Positions 9,835 to 18,769 of a stretch of 64,000 nt of DNA are shown one piece after another. Within the stretch, counting starts at the first letter, position 1. The number at the start of each line of letters is the position of its first letter. The position numbers and the translations under genes are program-made. Under the pieces are notes generated by a model. That model ran no database searches. It was not told the DNA's origin and saw nothing but the letters and a program-made list of their open reading frames with translations. The stretch comes from Oscillospiraceae bacterium. GTDB lineage: Bacteria > Bacillota > Clostridia > Oscillospirales > QAMX01. The stretch spans positions 1 to 64,000 of the forward strand of contig SVMB01000008.1 in NCBI GenBank assembly GCA_015067675.1, in the 5' to 3' direction.

Positions 9835-11178
9835 ATGGAAAATCGCGAACGACTTTCATCCCGTCTCGGCTTTATTCTGCTGAGCGCCGGCTGCGCCATT
9901 GGCTGCGGCAACGTCTGGAAGTTCCCCTGGCTCGCCGGTCAGAACGGCGGCGGCGGCTTCGTGCTCATCTACGTGCTGTGCCTGCTGATTCTGGGTCTGC
10001 CTGTCATGGTCATGGAGTTCTCCCTTGGCCGTGCCTCCCAGGCTTCTCCCGTCAAGATGTATCAGAAGCTTGAAAAGCCCGGTCAGAAATGGCATATTCA
10101 CGGCTATCTTGCTCTTTTCGGCAATGTCTGCCTGATGTCCTTCTACACCGTCGTTGCCGGTTGGATCATCCACTACTTCATCAAGTTCCTGACCGGTCAG
10201 TCTGCTACCCTTTCCTTCGGCAGTATGATTTCCAACCCCACGGTTAATATGGTCTATATGCTCATCGCGGTTGTCATCGGCTTCCTCGTTCTGAGCTTCA
10301 ACCTGCAGGGCGGTCTTGAGCGCGTCACCAAGTACATGATGGTCGCTCTGCTGTTCCTCATGGTCATCCTGGCCATCAACTCCGCCACCATGACCGGCGC
10401 TGCTGAAGGCCTCAAGTTCTACCTGCTGCCCGATTTCTCCAAGATCACGCCCAACGTCATCGTCGGCGCCATGAATCAGGCCTTCTTCTCCCTGAGCCTT
10501 GGTATCGGCTCCATGGCCATCTTCGGCAGCTACATCGACAAGAAGCGCTCCCTGATGAGCGAGTCCATCAATGTTATCATTCTGGACACCTTCGTCGCCA
10601 TCACCGCCGGTCTGATCATCTTCCCCGCCTGCTTCACCTTTGATATGGAAGTCGGCGCCGGCCCCGGCCTGCTCTTCGACACCATGGCCACTGTTTTCAA
10701 CAACATGAACGGCGGCCGCCTGTGGGGTACCATCTTCTTCCTGTTCATGACCTTCGCCGCCATGTCCACCGTCTTTGCCGTGTTTGAAAACATTCTCGCC
10801 TGCGTGCGTGAGCTGACCGGCTGGAGCCGCCCCAAGGGCTGCATCGTCTGCGGCATCGTCATCGCCATCACCTCCACCACCACCGCTCTGGGCTACAACC
10901 TCCTGTCCGGCTTCGTTCCCTTCGCCGAAGGCACTGCATGGCTGGATCTGTGGGACTTCATCGTTTCCTACAACCTCCTGCCTCTGGGTTCTCTGTGCTT
11001 CGTGCTGTTCTGCTGCTTCAAGCGCTACGGCTGGGGCTGGGAGAACTTCATCGCCGAGGCCAATGCCGGTACCGGCCTGAAGGTCCAGAACTGGATGAAG
11101 CCCATCTTCTACATCGTGGTTCCGATCGCCATCATCATCATCTACGTCATGGGTCTCATCAGCTTCCCCTGGAACTGA
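9835..11178 (+). CDS. Sodium-dependent transporter, neurotransmitter:sodium symporter (NSS) family
   Basis: SRLGFILLSAGCAIGCGNVWKFPWLAGQNGGGGFVLIYVLCLLILGLPVMVMEFSLGRAS. Confidence 0.95.
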   Translation: MENRERLSSRLGFILLSAGCAIGCGNVWKFPWLAGQNGGGGFVLIYVLCLLILGLPVMVMEFSLGRASQASPVKMYQKLEKPGQKWHIHGYLALFGNVCLMSFYTVVAGWIIHYFIKFLTGQSATLSFGSMISNPTVNMVYMLIAVVIGFLVLSFNLQGGLERVTKYMMVALLFLMVILAINSATMTGAAEGLKFYLLPDFSKITPNVIVGAMNQAFFSLSLGIGSMAIFGSYIDKKRSLMSESINVIILDTFVAITAGLIIFPACFTFDMEVGAGPGLLFDTMATVFNNMNGGRLWGTIFFLFMTFAAMSTVFAVFENILACVRELTGWSRPKGCIVCGIVIAITSTTTALGYNLLSGFVPFAEGTAWLDLWDFIVSYNLLPLGSLCFVLFCCFKRYGWGWENFIAEANAGTGLKVQNWMKPIFYIVVPIAIIIIYVMGLISFPWN

Positions 11179-11217
11179 TTTTATCCGACAACCATCAACA
11201 CATAACCGCACTTCAAA

Positions 11218-11249
11218 GCCTGCCCGGCATCGTCCGGGCAGGCTTTTTT
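11218..11249 (+). terminator. Intrinsic terminator of NSS gene
   Basis: GCCTGCCCGG-catcgt-CCGGGCAGGC-TTTTTT. Confidence 0.9.
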
Positions 11250-11261
11250 CACGAGGTACTG

Positions 11262-11328
11262 CAATTCGTGCCTGTACAGCGACAATTCGTGCCCAAATCC
11301 CCCGTTCCGTGAAAATCCATGGTATACT
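11262..11328 (+). promoter_or_regulatory. Candidate activator-dependent promoter with 21-bp-phased direct repeats
   Basis: CAATTCGTGCC at 11262-11272 and 11283-11293; TATACT -10 at 11323-11328; no good -35. Confidence 0.6.
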
Positions 11329-11363
11329 TGTAGACACCACTTTTCAGGAGGGAACATAAAGCC

Positions 11364-11930
11364 ATGAAAGCCATCATTGCCATCGCAGGCGGCAGCGCCG
11401 GCGGCAAGACAACCTTTGCCAGAAAACTCCAGAGCCTTCTTGAGTCCTATCGCGTATGTATGCTCCACACGGACACCTATTTCAGACCCACATCTGAGCG
11501 TCCTTCCGTACAGTCTCATCTCAACGATAAAATCTATGTGGACGACAACTGCCCGGACGCCATCGATTTTGACCGATACCATGCCGACTTTGACGCGGCC
11601 TGCGCCTCAGACTGTGAGGTCATCATCACCGAAGGCCTGTGGGTTCTCTGGGATACCTACATCCGTGACCGGATCAATCTCAGAGTATATGTGGACTGCC
11701 GCAGTGACGAGCGCATCGTACGGCGGCTGCGCCGCAACATGGGCTGGGGACTGACCTTTGATCAGATTGCCGACTTCTATCTGGACATGGTGCGCTTTCG
11801 TCATGAGCAGTATATCGAACCCACCAAATGGACTGCCGACCTGATCATCAACGGCACCGGAAATACGGATATTGCCTGCCGGATGTGCGCAGATCAGATC
11901 GAAAAGCTCTGTGCCCGGGAGGATGTATGA
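11364..11930 (+). CDS. Uridine kinase-like P-loop nucleoside kinase
   Basis: MKAIIAIAGGSAGGKTTFARKL; DTYF; IITEGLWVLWD; DERIVRRLRRN. Confidence 0.8.
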   Translation: MKAIIAIAGGSAGGKTTFARKLQSLLESYRVCMLHTDTYFRPTSERPSVQSHLNDKIYVDDNCPDAIDFDRYHADFDAACASDCEVIITEGLWVLWDTYIRDRINLRVYVDCRSDERIVRRLRRNMGWGLTFDQIADFYLDMVRFRHEQYIEPTKWTADLIINGTGNTDIACRMCADQIEKLCAREDV

Positions 11931-13735
11931 GCCGTCATGCCTATCACTTTGCAGCCAATGTGAAGTTTATCTTTACCCATATTCTCCGCTTTTCGCCCCG
12001 GATACTTTTGCTGCACGCCTGGACCGTTCCGTCAGGCATTCTTGTTTCTGCCGGTTCCAGCTTCTTTGCCGGAGCGCTTGTTGAGACCATCCGAAACGGA
12101 GATCTCACCGCCATGGTCTGCGTCACCGCAGGCTTTATGCTGCTGCGGCTTGCGCTGAATGTCGGAGACCGCTATATTCAGAATCGGTTAAAGTCCCTCA
12201 ACCATCACTTCAAAGCCTATTTCATCGAGCAGTACGCCATGAAGTGCATGCATCTGGACTATGAGCTCTCCGAATCCCCCGAGATTCGTGACCGCGCTCA
12301 GCGAACGCACAACCAGCTTTTCAGCAGCGCCCGTAAAGTCAGCAGTACCCAGAGTATGAGCACGCCTTTGAGCGTGGACGCCTATCCTGCGCTGTTTGCA
12401 GCCATCCTCTCACGGCTTTTGGGCATCACGCTCTACACCGGCATCATCTCCATACTCAATCCCTGGCTTGCCCTGATTCTCCTCTTCATTTCCTGCGTCT
12501 CCTGGTTCACGCAAAAACGCCTTGCCGAGTCAAGCCACGCCTCGAAGAAAGACGCCATTCCCGTCGAGCGCAGGATCAATTACATCGGACGTGAGGCCCG
12601 CGACTTTGCAGCCGTCAAGGATATCCGCCTCTACGGGATCTCCCAGTGGTTTCATGATATCTTCGAAGAGCAGTTTTCCGTGTGGAAACGCATCATGAGC
12701 CGTCAGTCCCGGCTCAAAACCGGCTATACGGCATTGCTCGAAGGCATCAATGCACTGTTTCGGCTGGCGGTATATCTGTATCTGTTCGCATCCTTTTACC
12801 AGGGTATCATCTCCGTTTCGGAATTTGTGCTGTATCTTGGCATCATCACGGGCTTTGGCACCTGGGTACTGGAGCTGGTCGGCAGCATTGAACAGGTCAT
12901 TCAGGTTACGCTGGATGTGGACGACATACGCAGCTTTCTGGAACTTCCGGTCAACTCCGGCGGCAGCATTGAGCCTGACCCTGCTGACTGTTCCATTCGT
13001 TTCTCCGACGTCAGCTATGCCTATCCCGGAGACCGTGAGCATCCGGCCGTGGATCACATCTCCTTTGAGATACGCCACGGCGAAAAGATCGGCATTGTCG
13101 GCACCAACGGTTCCGGCAAAACCACGCTCATCAAGCTTCTCTGCGGACTCTATGCTCCGCAGTCGGGCACTATTACCATCGGCGGGACTCCCCTGCCGGA
13201 GCTTTCCCAAAGTGCACTGCGAAGCATGATTGCACCGGTCTTTCAGGATATTTACCTGCTGCCCACAAGCATCGCCCGCAACATTGCCCTCGACCGCGAA
13301 ATCGATCATGAAAAGCTCAGCGAGTGTATCCGGCAGGCAGGACTCTCCGAAAAGATTGCGTCTCTCCCCCGCGGCACCGAGACAACGCTGCTGAAGAGTG
13401 TTCTTGATGATGCCGTAGATCTTTCCGGCGGTGAAGTGCAGAAGCTGGCGCTTGCCCGCGCCCTGTATAAGGGCGGCTCGATTCTGATTCTCGATGAACC
13501 CACCGCCGCGCTTGATCCCGTGGCCGAAAACAGGATGTATCTGCGCTATCACGAGCTCACCCGAGCCAAAACTGCGGTTTTCATCTCTCATCGCCTGGCC
13601 TCAACCCGCTTCTGTGACCGCATTTTATGTATGGACAAGGGTAAAATCGTCGAATGCGGCACCCACGATGAACTGATGGCTCTCGGTGGACATTACGCGC
13701 AGATGTTTGCCATGCAGGCACAGTATTACAATTGA
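11927..13735 (+). CDS. ABC transporter, fused permease/ATP-binding (exporter type)
   Basis: Walker A GTNGSGKTT, signature LSGGEVQKLALARALYKG, Walker B ILILDEPTAALDP; ATGA overlap with kinase. Confidence 0.92.
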   Translation: MSRHAYHFAANVKFIFTHILRFSPRILLLHAWTVPSGILVSAGSSFFAGALVETIRNGDLTAMVCVTAGFMLLRLALNVGDRYIQNRLKSLNHHFKAYFIEQYAMKCMHLDYELSESPEIRDRAQRTHNQLFSSARKVSSTQSMSTPLSVDAYPALFAAILSRLLGITLYTGIISILNPWLALILLFISCVSWFTQKRLAESSHASKKDAIPVERRINYIGREARDFAAVKDIRLYGISQWFHDIFEEQFSVWKRIMSRQSRLKTGYTALLEGINALFRLAVYLYLFASFYQGIISVSEFVLYLGIITGFGTWVLELVGSIEQVIQVTLDVDDIRSFLELPVNSGGSIEPDPADCSIRFSDVSYAYPGDREHPAVDHISFEIRHGEKIGIVGTNGSGKTTLIKLLCGLYAPQSGTITIGGTPLPELSQSALRSMIAPVFQDIYLLPTSIARNIALDREIDHEKLSECIRQAGLSEKIASLPRGTETTLLKSVLDDAVDLSGGEVQKLALARALYKGGSILILDEPTAALDPVAENRMYLRYHELTRAKTAVFISHRLASTRFCDRILCMDKGKIVECGTHDELMALGGHYAQMFAMQAQYYN

Positions 13736-13745
13736 CGGAGCACTT

Positions 13746-15593
13746 ATGAAGCAGTTAACAGACGAATTCAGACTCATTCTTCGCGGTATTCGGTACATCC
13801 ACCGGCTCGCCCCCGGAAATCTTCTGGTGAAGCTCATCAAAAACACCCTGATGGCCGCACTCCCCTTTCTCGATCTGTACTTCTCCGCCCGCATCCTCGA
13901 CGTCCTGATCGCAAAAGAGAGCATCACAAAGGCGATCATACTGGCCCTTTTACTGGCGGTAAGCCATTTCGCCGTGCAGCTTGGCAGCGCCGTGATGGAC
14001 ATCAAAAACTATGAGATGTTCAACGGGCTTTATCGCCGGTACAATATGATGATCAGCGCCAAGGTCATGGGGTTGGACTACGAAAAGGTGGAAGATCCCG
14101 AGACTCACAAAGCCGTGCGCCACATCGACAATGCCATGAAGATCAGCAATTTCGGACTGATCAAAGTCCACAGCCGCATTCCACTGCTGTATCAGCATCT
14201 GCTGTCGCTGATTCTGGCGCTGGTGTTCATCATCGACGTTATTGCAAAGCCCTCCCCTGCCGGCAGTGTATATGCAGCCCTTGCCGATTCTCCCTGGGCT
14301 TTGCTCATCCTTCTCGCCGCCATCATCCTCGCTTCCTGCACCGGCGTTGTGGGTAATTCCCGCATCTCTGCCAATACCTATACGCTGCTGGGCGTCTTTT
14401 CAAAGCTCAACTGCGTCTACGACTACTATCTCAATCGCTATCTTGCCGGACAAAAGGCCGGCAAGGATATCCGGCTCTATGAGCAGTATCGGCTCATTTC
14501 CGACGAGCTTTCCCTCACCAACCGCAAGTCCCGCGACATCGTGGACGGCATCAACCGCACTGAATTTCGCTGGGGCGCCGGTAACGATCTGTCTGCATTT
14601 GTGCTCACGCTTCTGTCCTACCTGTACGCGGGACTCAAGGCGCTGGCGGGCGCTGTATCCATCGGCAGTGTCATGAAATTCAGCGGAGCCGTTGCCCAGT
14701 TAGGTCAGTCCGTCTGCGGGATCGTGGACGCCCTGTCACAGCTGCACGCAAACACCCCCTATCTGCGGGATTTTCTCGACTTCATGGAGCATGAAAGCAG
14801 GCTTTACCGCGGCACGCTGACCGTTGAAAAGCGAGATGACAACGAATACGACATTGAATTCCGCAACGTCTCGTTTCGCTACCCCGGGAGCGATACCTAC
14901 GCTTTGCGGCATGTGAATCTGACCTTCAAAGTGGGCGAAAAACTTGCCGTCGTCGGCATGAACGGCTCCGGCAAGACCACGTTCATCAAGCTTCTCTGCA
15001 GGCTCTACGACCCGACGGAAGGTGAGATTCTCCTCAACGGCGTGGATATCCGCAAATACGACTACAGCGAGTATCTTGCCCTCTTTTCCGTGGTTTTTCA
15101 GGATTTCCGGCTGTTTTCCTTCTCCCTCGGTCAGAATATCGCCGCCAGCCGCAGCTATGACGACGCCCGTGTGGTGCAGTGTCTTGAAAAAGCAGGCCTC
15201 GGTCAGCGTTTTGCGCATATGCAAAGCGGCACCGATACCTGCCTGTACCGGGACTTCGACCCGGAAGGTGTGGAAATCTCCGGCGGGGAAGCACAGAAGA
15301 TCGCGCTTGCCCGGGCACTTTATAAAGATGCGCCGTTCATCATCCTTGACGAGCCCACGGCTGCGCTGGATCCCGTGGCGGAATATGAGATCTACGAGCG
15401 GTTCAACCGCATCGTCGGCGATAAAACCACCATCTATATCAGCCATCGCCTTGCCTCCTGCCGCTTCTGCGACCGCATCGCGGTATTTGATGGCGGGCAC
15501 ATCGTCCAGCACGGCAGTCATGAAGCACTGCTTGCCAAAACCGCCGGCCGCTATTACGAACTCTGGCAGGCCCAGGCACAATATTACGTTTGA
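13746..15593 (+). CDS. ABC transporter, fused permease/ATP-binding (exporter type), paralog of preceding gene
   Basis: Walker A GMNGSGKTT, signature ISGGEAQKIALARALYKD, Walker B FIILDEPTAALDP. Confidence 0.92.
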   Translation: MKQLTDEFRLILRGIRYIHRLAPGNLLVKLIKNTLMAALPFLDLYFSARILDVLIAKESITKAIILALLLAVSHFAVQLGSAVMDIKNYEMFNGLYRRYNMMISAKVMGLDYEKVEDPETHKAVRHIDNAMKISNFGLIKVHSRIPLLYQHLLSLILALVFIIDVIAKPSPAGSVYAALADSPWALLILLAAIILASCTGVVGNSRISANTYTLLGVFSKLNCVYDYYLNRYLAGQKAGKDIRLYEQYRLISDELSLTNRKSRDIVDGINRTEFRWGAGNDLSAFVLTLLSYLYAGLKALAGAVSIGSVMKFSGAVAQLGQSVCGIVDALSQLHANTPYLRDFLDFMEHESRLYRGTLTVEKRDDNEYDIEFRNVSFRYPGSDTYALRHVNLTFKVGEKLAVVGMNGSGKTTFIKLLCRLYDPTEGEILLNGVDIRKYDYSEYLALFSVVFQDFRLFSFSLGQNIAASRSYDDARVVQCLEKAGLGQRFAHMQSGTDTCLYRDFDPEGVEISGGEAQKIALARALYKDAPFIILDEPTAALDPVAEYEIYERFNRIVGDKTTIYISHRLASCRFCDRIAVFDGGHIVQHGSHEALLAKTAGRYYELWQAQAQYYV

Positions 15594-15602
15594 ACAGCAA
15601 AA

Positions 15603-15635
15603 ATGCCGGGCACTCAGGTTTTGAGTGCCCGGCAT
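15603..15635. terminator. Intrinsic terminator-like hairpin after ABC operon
   Basis: ATGCCGGGCACTCA-ggttt-TGAGTGCCCGGCAT. Confidence 0.7.
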
Positions 15636-15653
15636 GGCTATGCATACGATTTG

Positions 15654-17309
15654 TCAGATCAGGTCGGACTTGTCGGGATCAAACTCCAGCACGGCTTCGC
15701 CGCAGACACCGCGCAGGCAGGGAGAAATACGGGGATAACGCAGATCTTCGATCTCGCTGAGTGATACCGGAATTGCATCAAGCTGCCTCTCGATATCGGT
15801 GCAGTCGTCCAGCGCCGCGATCGCCCAGGAGCTGACCAACCGACGGTGCACCACCAGCTTTTCTTCACCCTTATAGAACGTGCGCACGACACGTATTCTT
15901 TCACCGTCGCGCAGCAGCTCTGCATCGCCGTCCAGCGCCTGCAGACACAGCGCACAGTCGCCGTAGTCGAAGATGAACCATTTTCCGTACTGCCGTACTT
16001 CCCTATCAAAGTGCTGGAAGTACCATTCATCGGTGAACTCCGAGGTCACGTTTGCTAAATGTTCCACCATGCGGATGACCACCGCGCAGTTGTCAGTCTG
16101 CGCGGAATAGGTCAGCAGATCCGGGATGTTTTCATCCGGGAACAGGGTTTTATCCTTCCACCCGGTTGAAATATGGCTGCACTCCTCACCGCCGCAGACC
16201 GCGTGGTAGCGCAGGAAGCTGGTCTCATGCCGCAGCGCAATGGCGCTGACCGGCATCGACTGCCAGCTAAGTCCCCAGGCTCCGATGCGGTCGTCCCGGT
16301 TCTGGCCGCAGCCGCACATGACCGGGAAACGGCTGATGGTGCCCAGGCGGATATTCTGTCCCTTAAAGGTAGAGGCATACGACTGGCCGAAGATGCGCTC
16401 TCTGTGAAAGGATTCATCGGTCAGCGTCGGGACAAAGGCAGGCGCCGCTGCATGGAGGATGATGGAACCAAGGGTTAAAGCATTGATTTTCCCGTCATCA
16501 TCCGCCAGGGCTTCAATGTCGAATTTGACATGCTGGTTGCTGCCGTATTTGGGAAGTCCGGAAAAGTTATAGGTACGAATGGAAGGCGTAAACTCATACT
16601 CCCCATGGAAGGCAACATAGCTCAACATTCCTTCGCGCACAGCCAGAAGCCGCTCATAGAGAGGATTGGACTTGTCCATGCAGATCAGCGTCGTCTCAAA
16701 GGCGTCGTTGAGCACTTCCGCGTAACCCTTACTGGTATTCTCACCCCAGCCCCAGCCGTATTCGTCGGTATAGTCGAGCCAGTTCTTCCAGAAATCCAGC
16801 GCAGTCTCCACCAGTTCAGGCTTTTCCGTCACCGCTGCAATCAGCATCAGCATCGAACCGTCGCTGGCGATCTTGTTGGGGTAGTAATAGCCTGCGCTGC
16901 GGCATTCGCCGGAAAACCACACCGAGGATTTGACCAGCATATCCCGAATCAGCGCTTTTTCATTCTCCGGCACCTTCTCCGGGCAGAACAGCAGCGCCAT
17001 GCCCAGATACTTCATCGCAAAAAACGCCGCATTCGTATCCTGAATCCGCGGCTCTTCCCGGAACCAGTGGATGTTGCCGTATGTCTCGGAGTCAGGGTCG
17101 GTATCCTGCAGGGAAGCCAGCTCCGTGAGCATCTTCTCACCGTCGATGGGCTGCTCCAGATAGCGGGAGATAAAGTAATGAGCTGCGGTATCACGCGACG
17201 TACAGGCGCTTTCCAGATGTGCGATGGAGGTGATGTGCGGCTTTGTATACTGGCGTACCATGCCGTTGTCCAGTTCAATGGGCTTGTAATACTTTTTCAG
17301 ATCCAACAT
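15654..17309 (-). CDS. Hypothetical protein, possible polysaccharide-lyase/heparinase-like (alpha/alpha toroid) fold
   Basis: MLDLKKYYKPIELDNGMVRQY...; Trp/Tyr-rich helical repeats (WKNWLDYTDEYGWGWGENTSKGYAEV); start placed at MLDLKK. Confidence 0.5.
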   Translation of the reverse strand: MLDLKKYYKPIELDNGMVRQYTKPHITSIAHLESACTSRDTAAHYFISRYLEQPIDGEKMLTELASLQDTDPDSETYGNIHWFREEPRIQDTNAAFFAMKYLGMALLFCPEKVPENEKALIRDMLVKSSVWFSGECRSAGYYYPNKIASDGSMLMLIAAVTEKPELVETALDFWKNWLDYTDEYGWGWGENTSKGYAEVLNDAFETTLICMDKSNPLYERLLAVREGMLSYVAFHGEYEFTPSIRTYNFSGLPKYGSNQHVKFDIEALADDDGKINALTLGSIILHAAAPAFVPTLTDESFHRERIFGQSYASTFKGQNIRLGTISRFPVMCGCGQNRDDRIGAWGLSWQSMPVSAIALRHETSFLRYHAVCGGEECSHISTGWKDKTLFPDENIPDLLTYSAQTDNCAVVIRMVEHLANVTSEFTDEWYFQHFDREVRQYGKWFIFDYGDCALCLQALDGDAELLRDGERIRVVRTFYKGEEKLVVHRRLVSSWAIAALDDCTDIERQLDAIPVSLSEIEDLRYPRISPCLRGVCGEAVLEFDPDKSDLI

Positions 17310-17326
17310 TTTCCCATGCTCCTTTT

Positions 17327-18145
17327 TCATCCGTATACCGTCAAGACAGTTTTCGGCGATTTTTCAAGGCTGATACGATCATTATAGCGTCCACTTTTCC
17401 CGATGTCAATCCAGAAAAGCGACTTGTTGAACAAATTTCCCAGTGCGCGATTGACTACAAACAGGTACAGAAGTACGTGTTCAGCCGACCACCACGTAGC
17501 CTGCGCACTGTTCAAAATGCTCCGGTTCCCCCAGGTCAGATCGCCCGGGCAGCTGCCCTTATACAGCGCCCTGGCAATGATCTCCGGCTCCACAAGCTGG
17601 ATACCGTCTTTGCACCAGGGTTTCTCCGAGCTGTTGGCGATGACGATTTTGCCATTCTGATCATAGCCGACAGCCATTACATAATGTGCACCCTTGGAGA
17701 AGGGATTATCCGGGAACTCCGGCGTCGGCTCAGACCAGAAGATAACCTGCTTTCCCTGAGACAAGGCATCACCAATATGTGCCATTACCGCATCCAGACC
17801 ATCCGACGGTACACCAAAGGCTTCGGCGGGAATGCGATGGGCTCTGAGCACCTTCACAATGCCGCCGGTGGTAGCAAAGTGATGCTGTACGGGACTGCCG
17901 TTCTCCTGCGGTGCGCCCCAGGTCTTACGGCAGTACAGATACTCCGCCATCGGATCAAGCTCAACGCCATGCAGGCGTGCTGCCATCGCAGTACAGCAGT
18001 GTCCGCAGCCGTTGTTGCGGATGTACTGTGCATATTCGCCGGTGTCCCATCGATTCTGATGCCAGACGGGCGTGGAGCCGCCGTTGATTGAGACAACGGC
18101 AGGGGCTTTCAAATCACCGGTGTATATGTAGGTTGCGTATTGCAT
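17327..18145 (-). CDS. C39-like papain-fold cysteine peptidase domain protein
   Basis: NNGCGHCCTAMAARLHG ... KGAHYVMAVGYDQNGKIVIANSSEK, consistent with Cys/His/Asn catalytic arrangement. Confidence 0.65.
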   Translation of the reverse strand: MQYATYIYTGDLKAPAVVSINGGSTPVWHQNRWDTGEYAQYIRNNGCGHCCTAMAARLHGVELDPMAEYLYCRKTWGAPQENGSPVQHHFATTGGIVKVLRAHRIPAEAFGVPSDGLDAVMAHIGDALSQGKQVIFWSEPTPEFPDNPFSKGAHYVMAVGYDQNGKIVIANSSEKPWCKDGIQLVEPEIIARALYKGSCPGDLTWGNRSILNSAQATWWSAEHVLLYLFVVNRALGNLFNKSLFWIDIGKSGRYNDRISLEKSPKTVLTVYG

Positions 18146-18237
18146 TGTTTTTCTTCCTTTCAAAGGTTTTGTATTTGTTATCAGCATACAGGAAATAAAC
18201 GTTGAAGTCAAGAAGGCGCGCCGATTTTTCCGGATGC

Positions 18238-18274
18238 AAAAGGCATCGGCGGATCTGAGCCGCCGATGCCTTTT
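18238..18274 (-). terminator. Intrinsic terminator after cupin gene
   Basis: AAAAGGCATCGGCGG-atctgag-CCGCCGATGCCTTTT. Confidence 0.8.
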
Positions 18275-18277
18275 TGA

Positions 18278-18628
18278 TCACTTTGTAAAATCCTCGCGCA
18301 TGGGCGTGAAGAAATCGAGCATCACGCCGCCTTCCAGCGCCACGCAGCCGTGAATCACGCCGTTCTTCTTCACCAGCGTATCGCCGGCCTTCACCTCATA
18401 GGTCTCATCACCCACGGTGAAGCGGAAGCGTCCGGAGACGATGTAGGTTACCTGCGTATGGGGATGGCTGTGCAGCGCTCCCACCGCGCCGGTTTCAAAG
18501 GTATTTTCCACGCACATTGCATCATCGGAATAGGCCAGCACGCGGCGCACCACACCTTCGCCGCCCGATTGCACCTGTGCATCCTCATGCGGAAGCATAA
18601 CCTGGTTCATGTAGTCCTTTACGTTCAT
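18278..18628 (-). CDS. Cupin domain protein
   Basis: GAVGALHSHPHTQVTYIVSGRFRFTVGDETYEVKAGDTLVKKNGVIHGCVALE. Confidence 0.9.
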   Translation of the reverse strand: MNVKDYMNQVMLPHEDAQVQSGGEGVVRRVLAYSDDAMCVENTFETGAVGALHSHPHTQVTYIVSGRFRFTVGDETYEVKAGDTLVKKNGVIHGCVALEGGVMLDFFTPMREDFTK

Positions 18629-18769
18629 CTTTTTTATCCTTTCTCCAGCAGATTCACATCATACGATCTGCATTCTTCTACAGGATACCATACCAGATCA
18701 TTTTTAACATTCTGTGAATAGATGCCCCTTCGCCGGATTGTTGCGCCGTAACCTTCATCCGCCGTCAGC

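Noticed and set aside
9856-11340. 494-aa minus-strand ORF opposite the NSS symporter
   Set aside because: Antisense shadow ORF; no family resemblance, His/Glu/Gly-rich composition typical of the complement of high-GC codon bias.
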